From NCBI GenBank assembly GCA_032718475.1, contig JAUCBJ010002960.1, forward strand, positions 1 to 36,556: DNA of 36,556 nt. Reading direction: 5' to 3'. Positions 14,701 to 25,637 of the stretch are shown here, in pieces (the first letter of the stretch is position 1; every line of letters begins with the position of its first letter). Made by a program: the position numbers and the translations under genes. This DNA comes from Nemertoderma westbladi. Its lineage: Eukaryota; Xenacoelomorpha; Nemertodermatida; Nemertodermatidae. The notes beneath the pieces were generated by a model. It had not been told where the DNA came from. It did not search any database and saw nothing but the letters and a program-made list of their open reading frames with translations.

Positions 14701-17700
14701 TCAAATCATCGGCCCTAAGGGAGTTACTAAAGGGATGGAGTGGGGAACATCAAACCATCGGCCCTAAGGGAGTTACTGAAGGGATGGAGTGGGGAACATC
14801 AAATCATCGCCATTGAGAGAGTTACTAAAGGGATGGAGTGGGGAACATCAAATCATCGGCCCTAAGGGAGTTACTAAAGGGATGGAGTGGGAACATCAAA
14901 CCATCGGCCCTGAGAGAGTTACTGAAGGAATGGAGTGGGGAACATCAAATCATCGGCATTGAGAGAGTTACTAAAGGGATGGAGTGGGGAACATCAAACC
15001 ATCGGCCCTAAGGGAGTTACTAAAGGGATGGAGTGGGGAACATCAAACCATCGGCCCTAAGGGAGTTACTGAAGGGATGGAGTGGGGAACATCAAACCAT
15101 CGGCATTGAGAGAGTTATTGAAGGAATGGAGTGGGGAACATCAAATCATCGGCATTCAGAGAGTTACTAAAGGGATGGAGTGGGGAACATCAAACCATCG
15201 GCCCTAAGGGAGTTACTAAAGGGATGGAGTGGGGAACATCAAACCATCGGCATTGAGAGAGTTATTGAAGGAATGGAGTGGGGAACATCAAATCATCGGC
15301 ATTCAGAGAGTTACTAAAGGGATGGAGTGGGGAACATCAAACCATCGGCCCTAAGGGAGTTACTGAAGGAATGGAGTGGGGAACATCAAATCATCGGCAT
15401 TGAGAGAGTTACTAAAGGGATGGAGTGGTGAACATCAAACCATCGGCATTGAGAGAGTTATTGAAGGATTGGAGTGGGGAACATCAAATCATCGGCATTC
15501 AGAGAGTTACTAAAGGGATGGAATGGGGAACATCAAACCATCGGCCCTAAGGGAGTTACTGAAGGAATGGAGTGGGGAACATCAAACCATCGGCCCTAAG
15601 GGAGTTTCTGAAGGGATGGAGTGGGGAACATCAAACCATCGGCCCTAAGGGAGTTACTGAAGGAATGTAGTGGGGAACATCAAATCATCGGCATTGAGAG
15701 AGTTACTAAAGGGATGGAGTGGGGAACATCAAACCATCGGCATTGAGAGAGTTACTAAAGGGATGGAGTGGGGAACATCAAATCATCGGCCCTAAGGGAG
15801 TTACTAAAGGGATGGAGTGGGGAACATCAAATCATCGGCATTGAGATAGTTACTAAAGGGATGGAGTGGGGAACATCAAACCATCGGCATTGAGAGAGTT
15901 ACTAAAGGGATAGAGTGGGGAACATCAAACCATCGGCATTGAGAGAGTTACTAAAGGAATGGAGTGGGGAACATCAAATCATCGGCCCTAAGGGAGTTAC
16001 TAAAGGGATGGAGTGGGGAACATCAAACAAACCATCGGCATTGAGAGAGTTACTATTAAAGGGATGGAGTGGGGCACATCAAACCATCGGCCCTAAGGGA
16101 GTTACTGAAGGGATGGAGTGGGGAACATCAAATCATCGGCATTGAGAGAGTTACTAAAGGGATGGAGTGGGGAACATCAAACCATCGGCATTCAGAGAGT
16201 TACTAAAGGGGTGGAGTGGGGAACATCAAACCATCGGCATTGAGAGAGTTATTGAAGGAATGGAGTGGGGAATATCAATTCATCGGCATTGAGAGAGTTA
16301 CTATTAAAGGGATGGAGTGGGGAACATCAAACCATCGGCCCTAAGGGAGTTACTGAAGGGATGGAGTGGGGAACATCAAATCATCGGCATTGAGAGAGTT
16401 ACTAAAGGGATGGAGTGGGGAACATCCAACCATCGGCATTCAGAAAGTTACTAAAGGAATGGAGTGGGGAACATCAAACCATCGGCATTGAGAGAGTTAT
16501 TGAAGGAATGGAGTGGGGAACATCAAATCATCGGCATTCAGAGAGTTACTAAAGGGATGGAGTGGGGAACATCAAACCATCGGCCCTAAGGGAGTTACTG
16601 AAGGAATGGAGTGGGGAACATCAAATCATCGGCATTGAGAGAGTTACTAAAGGGATGGAGTGGGGAACATCAAATCATCGGCCCTAAGGGAGTTACTAAA
16701 GGGATGGAGTGGGGAACATCAAACCATCGGCCCTAAGGGAGTTACTGAAGGGATGGAGTGGGGAACATCAAATCATCGGCATTGAGAGAGTTACTAAAGG
16801 GATGGAGTGGGGAACATCAAATCATCGGCCCTAAGGGAGTTACTAAAGGGATGGAGTGGGAACATCAAACCATCGGCCCTGAGAGAGTTACTGAAGGAAT
16901 GGAGTGGGGAACATCAAATCATCGGCATTGAGAGAGTTACTAAAGGGATGGAGTGGGGAACATCAAACCATCGGCCCTAAGGGAGTTACTAAAGGGATGG
17001 AGTAGGGAACATCAAACCATCGGCCCTAAGGGAGTTACTGAAGGGATGGAGTGGGGAACATCAAACCATCGGCATTGAGAGAGTTATTGAAGGAATGGAG
17101 TGGGGAACATCAAATCATCGGCATTCAGAGAGTTACTAAAGGGATGGAGTGGGGAACATCAAACCATCGGCCCTAAGGGAGTTACTAAAGGGATGGAGTG
17201 GGGAACATCAAACCATCGGCATTGAGAGAGTTATTGAAGGAATGGAGTGGGGAACATCAAATCATCGGCATTCAGAGAGTTACTAAAGGGATGGAGTGGG
17301 GAACATCAAACCATCGGCCCTAAGGGAGTTACTGAAGGAATGGAGTGGGGAACATCAAATCATCGGCATTGAGAGAGTTACTAAAGGGATGGAGTGGTGA
17401 ACATCAAACCATCGGCATTGAGAGAGTTATTGAAGGATTGGAGTGGGGAACATCAAATCATCGGCATTCAGAGAGTTACTAAAGGGATGGAGTGGGGAAC
17501 ATCAAACCATCGGCCCTAAGGGAGTTACTGAAGGAATGGAGTGGGGAACATCAAACCATCGGCCCTAAGGGAGTTTCTGAAGGGATGGAGTGGGGAACAT
17601 CAAACCATCGGCCCTAAGGGAGTTACTGAAGGAATGTAGTGGGGAACATCAAATCATCGGCATTGAGAGAGTTACTAAAGGGATGGAGTGGGGAACATTA

Positions 17701-18398
17701 AACCATCGGCATTGAGAGAGTTACTAAAGGGATGGAGTGGGGAACATCAAATCATCGGCCCTAAGGGAGTTACTAAAGGGATGGAGTGGGGAACATCAAA
17801 TCATCGGCATTGAGAGAGTTACTAAAGGGATGGAGTGGGGAACATCAAACCATCGGCATTGAGAGAGTTACTAAAGGGATAGAGTGGGGAACATCAAACC
17901 ATCGGCATTGAGAGAGTTACTAAAGGGATAGAGTGGGGAACATCAAACCATCGGCCAGGAGAGAGTTACTGAAGGAATGGAGTGGGGAACATCAAACCAT
18001 CGGCCAGGAGAGAGTTACTGAAGGAATGGAGTGGGGAACATCAAACCATCGGCCCTAAGGGAGTTACTGAAGGAGTGAAGTGGGGAACATCAAATCATCG
18101 GCATCGAGAGAGTTACTAAAGGGATGGAGTGGGGAACATCAAACCATCGGCCCTGAGAGAGTTACTGAAGGAATGGAGTGGGGAACATCAAATCATCGGC
18201 CCTAAGGGAGTTACTAAAGGGATGGAGTGGGGAACATCAAACCATCGGCTTTGAGAGAGTTACTGAAGGAATGGAGTGGGGAACATCAAACCATCGGCCC
18301 TACGGAGTTACTGAAGGGATGGAGTGGGGAACATCAAATCATCGGCATCGAGAGAGTTACTAAAGGGATGGAGTGGGGAACATCAAATCATCGGCATT
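2620..18398. repeat. Giant 49-bp satellite, about 320 copies, with higher-order structure
   Basis: The unit contains GAGAGAGTTACTGAAGGAAT, then GGAGTGGGGAACATCAAACC, then ATCGG and a variable head. The head defines subtypes: GCCCTGAGAG, GCCCTAAGGG, GCATTGAGAG, GCATTCAGAG, GCATTTAGAG and GCCTTGAGAG. Subtypes follow longer-range patterns. A block of 1969 bases recurs (rare junction CATCAAACAAACC near 6690, 8659, 14059 and 16028), and the region 2731-9945 is repeated from 9952 on, at offsets of 7221, 6976 and 7369 that shift by whole units. The unit is not a multiple of three and has stops, so it is not coding overall. The first copy (2620-2668) has ACAG and CCCTCAGAG where nearly all others have ACTG and CCCTGAGAG or another head. 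The array starts inside the prolyl 3-hydroxylase-like terminal exon. Confidence 0.97.
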
Positions 18399-19368
18399 AA
18401 TTGTAAACAAAATAAACATAGTAGGATTTAGTAATAAATAATATTATTATTATTAAAAGGAAATGGTGTTTTTTCAAAACTTAATGTTATTGCATATACA
18501 ATAGATATAAATTGCACTTGAAATGAAACACCGATGATGAATATGAAAGCAATTAATTAATTTGAATTTAATTCCTACAACAACAAAAGAGATAATGGCT
18601 GTCCGCTGTACTGCAAAGATGCCGAGATATTATTAGTATTATCATTATTAGTAATATTATTATTATTATTAGTATTGTTTCCATCGCTTTTCACGCTAAG
18701 CGTGACGCTAATATTTACAGATCGTGAATAATAAGTGACTTAAATAGCGGAATCTCAGAGAATTGGATGTTAAATAAATTAAAGTTGCTTAAAGTAGCTT
18801 GAGTTATATCGCGGCGCGATTTATTTATTATTTTGTTGATTTTTTGAGACATCTAAGACGAAACAACCCCCCCCCCCCCTTCCCGTTTATTAAAGTATGA
18901 CACCACCGGTTCCGGTACTTTATACACCCCTATTAAAGTTATAAAAATCTCAACATACAGTGAACAACAATTATTTTCGAAAATACTTAATGACAGTGGA
19001 GATGATTACGAGCAAGAACTAAGAGGTTGTTATCCTGGGAGCGATCCTGTACAGCCCTGGTTCGAGTCCTTGTGACGCTCTCTTTTTCACTTCTGGACAA
19101 AAATACCAGAAATATTTTCATTAATAAATTATCCGGATCTGGATCTGCGATCCAGGTGCTGAACCAAATGGCTGGGAAACGAAGGTCAGTAGAAGTTCTT
19201 AGTGAATCCATCCGAAAAGATTGTGGCAAACTTTGGCGTTAGTAGTAGCAAAGTACGAAACAAAAATATCCAAATAATATATTATTGGCGGATTTTAATC
19301 CTAAAGATATAAAATAAAAAGTCGCTAACATGTTCTTATTGTCTGTAATATTTTTACTGCCTCGAATT
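18399..19368. other. Spacer between convergent prolyl 3-hydroxylase-like and RFC3 genes
   Basis: No coding region is supported. AATAAA occurs on the + strand at 18411-18416 and 18433-18438, just beyond the satellite; either could serve a + strand transcript crossing the array. An ATT/AGT microsatellite lies at 18627-18676 and a run of 13 C at 18867-18879. On the - strand an ATTAAA (complement of 19294-19299) sits about 70 bases past the RFC3 stop and could be its polyadenylation signal. Confidence 0.55.
19021..19087 (+). other. tRNA-like B box with T-run (possible SINE remnant)
   Basis: GGTTCGAGTCC at 19059-19069 matches the RNA polymerase III B-box consensus (GGTTCGANNCC). It is followed by TTGTGACGCTC and a run of five T at 19083-19087, a possible pol III terminator. 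Bases GAGCG upstream can pair with CGCTC downstream. I find no convincing A box and the T-stem pairs poorly, so this is not an intact tRNA gene. A decayed tRNA-derived SINE is the best guess; chance is possible. Confidence 0.25.
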
Positions 19369-21835
19369 CTAGAAATCCCCATCCATATCCATTCCAACGT
19401 CCATAAATCGTTTATAAACCAACATAAACTTGGCGATAAACGCCTCGATATGATATATCGGTTTACTGCCACGTTGGAGTCGGGAGTCGTAAGCCGCCGC
19501 TAGTTGCGTCACTTCCGACTTCAACGCCCCGTCGCATGACGTCATCAACTCCGCCAGTAGCCCCCGGATTATGGTGCTGGGTGGGATACAATGTCCGAGT
19601 AGTTCGTACAGACGAGCTCGGACGTCCAGCAGCGCCTTGGCGGACTGCTCGCGTACAACGAATCCCGCCGTCTCCCGCAGGTAGACCTCCCAGTCCGGGT
19701 CCATAACGGGTTGCTCCGGCACCAAGGGGTACTGCTGCACCCGGCAGGTCTCGGCCATGAGCAGCGCCCGTCGGAGGTTCCGGCCGGAACGGTCCGCGAT
19801 CCGGAGGGCGAGTTTATCCGGGAGGTTGAGGCCCTCCTTCCGGGCGACTGCGTGCAGCACCCGACAGATGTCGGGCACGGTGGGCGCCGGAATCCGGACG
19901 CCCAGACACCGACTAGCTATAGCGGGTATCACGTGACTGGTGGACTCGGTGACCAAGATTAGTCGACACGTCGAGGTGTATTTCTCCATGGTGCGTCGAA
20001 GGGACTGTTGGGCGTCCTTAGAAAGCCGGTCAACCTCTGTTAGAATGACAACCTGAAAGGGAACAATTACTCATTGATTTTAATTAACAAAAGTTTTTAA
20101 ATAGAGTAAAATAACATATAGTATAGTGTGTTACGCGTTGTAGGGTTAGACAGGGCGGAATGCAATAGCTGATTACGAGCCACAATGAAACTGACTTTCG
20201 TTTATTGCTTTGATTATGGCACTAGGGGAGCCTATCTATACATGACAGCATGATACCTGTTCGATAGTCCCCTTCAATTTACTGTCAAGGGGTCAACTGA
20301 CATAGGCCTACTTACGACCTGGTACTCTCCCTCCAGTTGCGCTGCCCCTGTGCTCTGTAGACGCCTTACCTGGTACTCTCCCTACAGTTGCGCTGCTCCT
20401 ATGCTCTGTAGACGACTTACCTGGTACTCTCCCTACAGTTGCGCTGCTCCTGTGCTCTGTAGACGACTTACCTGGTACTCTCCCTACAGTTGCGCTGCTC
20501 CTGTGCTCTGTAGACGACTTACCTGGTACTCTCCTACAGTTGCGCTGCTCCTGTGCTCTGTAGACGACTTACCTGGTACTCTCCCTACAGTTGCGCTGCC
20601 CCTGTGCTCTGTAGACGACTTACCTGGTACTCTCCCTACAGTTGCGCTGCTCCTGTGCTCTGTAGACGACTTACCTGGTACTCTCCTACAGTTGCGCTGC
20701 TCCTGTGCTCTGTAGACGACTTACCTGGTACTCTCCCTACAGTTGCGCTGCTCCTGTGCTCTGTAGACGACTTACCTGGTACTCTCCCTACAGTTGCGCT
20801 GCCCCTGTGCTCTGTAGACGACTTACCTGGTACTCTCCCTACAGTTGCGCTGCTCCTGTGCTCTGTAGACGACTTACCTGGTACTCACCCTACAGTTGCG
20901 CTGCTCCTGTGCTCTGTAGACGACTTACCTGGTACTCTCCCTACAGTTGCGCTGCCCCTGTGCTCTGTAGACGACTTACCTGGTACTCTCCCTACAGTTG
21001 CGCTGCTCCTATGCTCTGTAGACGACTTACCTGGTACTCTCCCTACAGTTGCGCTGCTCCTGTGCTCTGTAGACGACTTACCTGGTACTCTCCTACAGTT
21101 GCGCTGCCCCTGTGCTCTGTAGACGACTTACCTGGTATTCTCCCTACAGTTGCGCTGCTCCTGTGCTCTGTAGACGACTTACCTGGTACTCTCCTACAGT
21201 TGCGCTGCTCCTGTGCTCTGTAGACGACTTACCTGGTACTCTCCCTACAGTTGCGCTGCCCCTGTGCTCTGTAGACGACTTACCTGGTACTCTCCCTACA
21301 GTTGCGCTGCTCCTGTGCTCTGTAGACGACTTACCTGGTACCGGTACTCTCCCTACAGTTGCGCTGCTCCTGTGCTCTCGCTCTGTAGACGACTTACCTG
21401 GTACTCTCCCTACAGTTGCGCTGCCCCTGTGCTCTGTAGACGACTTACCTGGAATTCCCTCTGTACCGCCGCTTCCAGCTGTTGCGACTGCGCTAGAGTT
21501 TTGATTAACTCCTGGACGACAACCCGATCGTATATCCCAACGTCGCTCGGGTTCACTTCAATATGGTAGTTACTGGCGAGCGTGTCGATCTCTACCCGTT
21601 TACCGGAAGGCGCCGTGAATGTTTGGTGTTCTAGTCGGAGTTTCTCTACGCCCGGCCCGTATAGCTCTCGGAGGAGACACATTATACGGGTCTTCTTCCC
21701 GGCCCCCGACGGTCCATAAACAAGAAGGTGGGGGAAATCGCCGGTATCCACGAGACGCTTCAATTGTTGGCCGAGTTTCTGGTGGAAATCGAGTTTAGCG
21801 AGGGAAGTTGGTCGGTATTTGTCGACCCACAACAT
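19369..21835 (-). CDS. RFC3: Replication factor C subunit 3 (clamp-loader small subunit)
   Basis: Complete gene in two exons. Exon 1 is 21835-21449 (129 codons, ATG at 21835), with donor CAG|GTAAGT. Exon 2 is 20052-19369 (227 codons plus TAG), after acceptor TTTCAG. The junction is phase 0 and joins REFQ to VVILTEVD. The 356-residue product equals the usual RFC3 length. It begins MLWVDKYRP, has Walker [10 protein letters not shown] (41-49), the divergent Walker B LTEVDRL (133-139) typical of RFC3, and the SRC motif (176-178). The collar region includes [24 protein letters not shown] and [14 protein letters not shown]3 is part of the RFC pentamer, and of related complexes, that load the PCNA ring onto primed DNA in the nucleus. 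The intron (20053-21448) is mostly a minisatellite repeating its donor. The gene converges with the prolyl 3-hydroxylase-like gene and diverges from PI4K2. No damage is seen. Confidence 0.96.
20309..21449 (-). repeat. 51-bp minisatellite in the RFC3 intron, 23 units, each with a 5' splice site
   Basis: Read on the gene strand, each unit starts CCAG|GTAAGTCGTCTACAG, continues AGCACAGG, then GCAGCGCAACTGTAGGGAGA and GTA before the next CCAG. The unit nearest the exon supplies the real donor at 21448. Counting inward, 21 units keep the full GTAAGTCGTC, one has GTAAGGCGTC (near 20366) and the innermost (near 20316) has lost the donor. Units are 50 or 51 bp (CTCTCCTACAG versus CTCTCCCTACAG on the + strand), with small insertions near 21337 and 21378. 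Reading from exon 1 into the intron gives 12 codons and then TAG in the first unit. Use of any inner donor would therefore add a premature stop. Confidence 0.95.
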
Positions 21836-24539
21836 TATGCTGAATGATGCGAAGGAATATTGGACTATTTAATATTGGAATATTTAATGGACTGCCAAAT
21901 ATTAATCAGACAATCAAGGTAGGCCTATGTATTAATACAAGTCGTACTATGTACTGTTCACAGGAGTGAACTTTCAATATGGTATCGCAGTTCAACTTCA
22001 ATCCTACCTTATATTTCCCTAAAGTTAAGTGCAGTTCTAGACTCCTCCTGTAACGCAACAAATTATTTGCACACCTAATTAGAAACCTTTTTGCACCAAG
22101 TAAACTCCAAACTCACTTTCCACCAAAAATGGCTTACTTTACCACCAAATCTTAGAAGGTCTGTCGTCTATGGCCCGACTGCAATACATACACCAGTTAG
22201 GTGAATAAATCTGGCGGGATTTGCAGAATATTGTGAATTGGAGCGGCGCGATTGGAGTGCCCTGGGGCCTGGAGCTTGGCGCTGAGCGACAGGGCTCTCA
22301 AAGCTGTTCAAGTTCTTGCAAAGTGTAGAAGTGAGAACAAGAATTTGCCACAAAAAAAATTCGCTCGCTTCGCTCGCGTTTCGTTTACATTTTGTATTGT
22401 TCAAATCGTTCTCTGATCATAAATTGACAGATTGCAATGCATCAATATACTACAGAATTCAAGTCAATAATACATACATAGTACATACAGCTGTACAGCT
22501 GTACAGTTACAGTACATTGAATTTGTTAATTTATTGACATGGTAACACATTGATGGGCCAATGAAATGATATAATTCTGGAGAATCACCGATTTTACGAA
22601 TACTGAAAGCAAAAAAATAATTTATAGTATTAGTATGTTCCAAACTAATCAGCTGTTTCAATTAAATAAATATCAGATGTTTTAAAGAGATAACCCGGTC
22701 ATCCGGGAAAATAAATTTTATTAACGAAATGGGTTGAAAATGTGTTTAACGGTTTAATGTTTTTTTTATGTTATTTAAAAAATTTTCTAGTAGGTTGGTA
22801 TTATTGGCGCGATTTTGGACCCGCCAATACTGGCGTGGTTTAATGGCACTATCTGGCGCAAGTATTGGAAGTATTGCAGTCAGGGTCTATGGCCCTGGTT
22901 AGGGTCGCCCTGTCGAAACCCTAGACAAAAACGGTCTTCAACCCTAAAACCTAACTGGAAACATAGTTTTCAACCCAACCTGGGGCCAATTTGGGGGGGG
23001 GGGGGGTGTCGTAAAGCGACACGATGAAATCCGCGAGGTATTAGTGGACCTACTCGAGTCCTGTAGATACTGTAGAGGTACTGTAGATAAAGTAGTTCAA
23101 TAATATGAGGCGAGCCACGAAGTCTGTGAGCTGAGCCTTAGCACCAATGTTTGAACGTTAATATTCTACTGCATTAGGCCTATAACGTTAATTATATATA
23201 ACTATCTATTTTACGGTAAATATAATATGCTTTATTTACCGTTCGTCTCGAGATCTATTATTACACAACCGAGCGCAGCGAGGGAGGTAAATAAGTCAGA
23301 TCGAGGCTCAAAGAGATAAATGAAGTATTTTATTTATTGAACAATACGCCCCCTATGTAGTTTTATTGGGAAAATCATTCGTATTATTATTATATTATAT
23401 TATTCTATTATTGTATTTCGAGGATTTCAGTAGACCCAAGGTTGTAGGGTTGGTCCGGTAATATGAAACGCCATAAGATCTGCGGATTGGATTGCTAACA
23501 TTGCCATGAGCCTTAGGAAAAACGATAAGTTTTGTGGTGGGGGTAACTTCAAATGATTATCGACCGTACTGACCATACCATGATGAAATTCTTTGCACTC
23601 TACTTCAACAAATTTGTACCTACTTAAGTTATTGTCTGTTTTATTGACAACTTAACTACGACGAACACTGAAAGTCTAAATTCCTTTCTCTATAGGTGAT
23701 TTTCTCTGATCAAAATACAGTAGAACATGTGAGAGCCAGTGAGGGCGGCGCCCTTATAATCACAACTAACATCACTATCTTTAATTGAAACGTCCACTGC
23801 TCTCCTTGATAGATCGATACACCCTGACTGAGCAATATGAGATAATCGGTTGTACTTAGCTTGGACTTGTCACTACAGTACCATGAGAGAATTCTGTCAC
23901 ACCGCAACCAGTGAGATCTATCGTAGTCTGGAACACTAACTCTGGTGCCTGAATTACAGTAGAATGGGAATTATCATGGTCTACAGTATGATAGCAGTTA
24001 TAGGTGAATCATCTATGTCCCTTTAAATCAATGATGATTAAATCGGACATTTTAATGCGTCAAAACGCGTAAAGCTAGAACATAATTACACTTAAAAAAT
24101 ACATCCTGTATAATTATGTAATATCTATAATCCTGTCCTTGTGATATCTTACAGTGAAACCTGAAAAGAGTACATAGTCCAATCACTACAAAACAGCATT
24201 GCTTAATACAGTACGTTTCTAATTGGTCTGTCCATTGTGCAGGTTTTCTATGTCCGCTCCACCTTTTTCAAATACCCACTAGTAGGCCTGGTAGCACGAA
24301 CTTAGTTCCTATCGCACATATTCAAAGGCGAAAAGCATCGAAGTAGAAAAGGCTTGCAAGTAAATTTGAGCAAAATCCATTTATTCTAAAATTGTAACAT
24401 TACTCAACGCCGTTAAGTATTAACAGCGAGTTGTTATTTAGCACTTTGCAACTTTAGAGGACATATCAGCATTGTATTGGTCTGTACATTTAGTATTGTA
24501 TTTGGTGTTATCCGTTAAGCGATGTCCCCTTAGGCCTTA

Positions 24540-24735
24540 GGCCGCGTTCACACTACCGAGTCAAAGTCAAAGTCAAAATAAAATAAATATAGCTAGCTAG
24601 CAATAATAAATAATAATACATTATATAGGCCTAATATAATACATAAGGGGATTCTCGAAAAAATTAAATTTCATGTTTTGTGATTTACATTTTGTCTTTT
24701 GACTTTGACTTTGACTCGGTAGTGTGAACGCGGCC
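24540..24735. mobile_element. Non-autonomous inverted-repeat transposon (MITE), TTA target duplication
   Basis: A 196-bp element with perfect 39-bp terminal inverted repeats at 24540-24578 and 24697-24735. Each arm starts GGCCGCGTTCACACTACCGA and ends with three GTCAAA copies. It is flanked on both sides by TTA (24537-24539 and 24736-24738), the expected target-site duplication. The interior is AT-rich and has no open frame. A 3-bp TTA duplication fits PIF/Harbinger-type MITEs, but that family call is inference. Perfect arms suggest a fairly recent insertion. Confidence 0.85.
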
Positions 24736-25075
24736 TTAGTCGACATTACTTAACGCCGTCATTGGTTACCACGTAAACAATTGGTGGAAATTTGCCTGAC
24801 AGCCAGATAGGCCTACTGCATTACCTACCGGTAGGCGGGGCATAGCTATTAATAACCAGTAGGGCCTAGCTATATTATTATAACATGGCTCCAAACGCCG
24901 CGATAAATATAAGCTAACTTATTTATAACATAATTTATGTCATTTTTACATTTATTTATACAGCAACTAATATAATTTGTACGGTTTCTATCACTTATAA
25001 TGTATATGCACGCAATATAATATATTATGTACTCGCATATAATCGTAATGTTAAAATTTTGGAATAAAACTACAT

Positions 25076-25214
25076 ACATACTTGTTGCAAAGTACTTTAC
25101 AGTGTTCTGATCCTCGTGGCTTTATTTTCACTCACTCACTCACTAACGTTCGTTCGTGTAACAAAGCCACTCGGATGATCACACTGTAAAGTGATTCCTT
25201 ACACACAAGTATGT
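25076..25214. repeat. Imperfect fold-back (possible old MITE)
   Basis: Arms of about 50 bp face each other around a loop containing CACT repeats and CGTTCGTTCG. The left arm has ACATACTTGT, ACTTTACAGTGT and GTGGCTTT; the right arm has the same three blocks in reverse complement and in the reverse order. The segments between blocks have diverged. No clear target duplication is seen. It could be a decayed transposon or a local inversion duplication. Confidence 0.6.
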
Positions 25215-25434
25215 AAATAGTTATTACACATTCAAAGGTTATTGCAACTTTAGTGTCTGCAAGGCGAACTCCAAAACGCAAATCAATATATATTGTTTAT
25301 TTATTTTATTTACCTTTCATGGTTCGGTCACTAATGACCCATACTACTGTACTAATATACAAAAGTACTTACACAGCACAAACATAACTATATATATATA
25401 ATTAACTTTACAATGACAATAGTTTATATATTAA

Positions 25435-25637
25435 GGCCATGATACACCACAGGAGCGGCAGCGGCGGGCGGCCGCGGCTAGCGGCCGATGTGAGCGGCGA
25501 CTTTAGTATGATACACTATAGGAGCGGCGAGCGGCAGCCGCCATTTGTGGTGTATCATCACCCATAGAAAATAATGTGTTCTATTTTTAAAAAGTCGCTC
25601 CTCCGCTCGCTCGCCGCTCCTGTGGTGTATCATGGCC
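25435..25637. mobile_element. GC-rich inverted-repeat element flanked by TTAA
   Basis: A 203-bp element with perfect 25-bp terminal inverted repeats (25435-25459 and 25613-25637) starting GGCCATGATACACCACAGGA. It is flanked by TTAA on both sides (25431-25434 and 25638-25641). A second, inner inverted repeat (ATGATACACTATAGG near 25508 against TTGTGGTGTATCAT near 25544) makes nested hairpins. The interior is rich in GAGCGGC. A TTAA duplication would fit piggyBac-like mobilisation; because TTAA is palindromic, a Harbinger-type 3-bp duplication cannot be excluded. Confidence 0.8.

Noticed and set aside
6577-16145. Four near-identical 76-codon frames (6577, 8546, 13946 and 15915) in the 49-bp satellite
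   Set aside because: They begin at GTG, not ATG, and persist only where small insertions (CATCAAACAAACC, ACTATTAAAGG) restore frame. The four copies reflect duplication of the array.
2620-18398. CRISPR array
   Set aside because: Units are adjacent copies with no unique spacers, in an animal genome.
2620-18398. Human satellite III/GGAAT relative, or Notch CSL (GTGGGAA) site array
   Set aside because: GGAATGGAGTGG is a short chance likeness. Most units have GTGGGGAA, which breaks the CSL consensus; only a few have GTGGGAA.
20350-21569. Overlapping + strand open frames of 118-189 codons in the RFC3 intron
   Set aside because: The 51-bp unit is a multiple of three, so stop-free frames persist automatically. 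They are antisense to the RFC3 intron and exon 1.
22168-25079. Short open frames in the RFC3-PI4K2 spacer
   Set aside because: They are all under 80 codons, of biased composition, with no splice or domain support.
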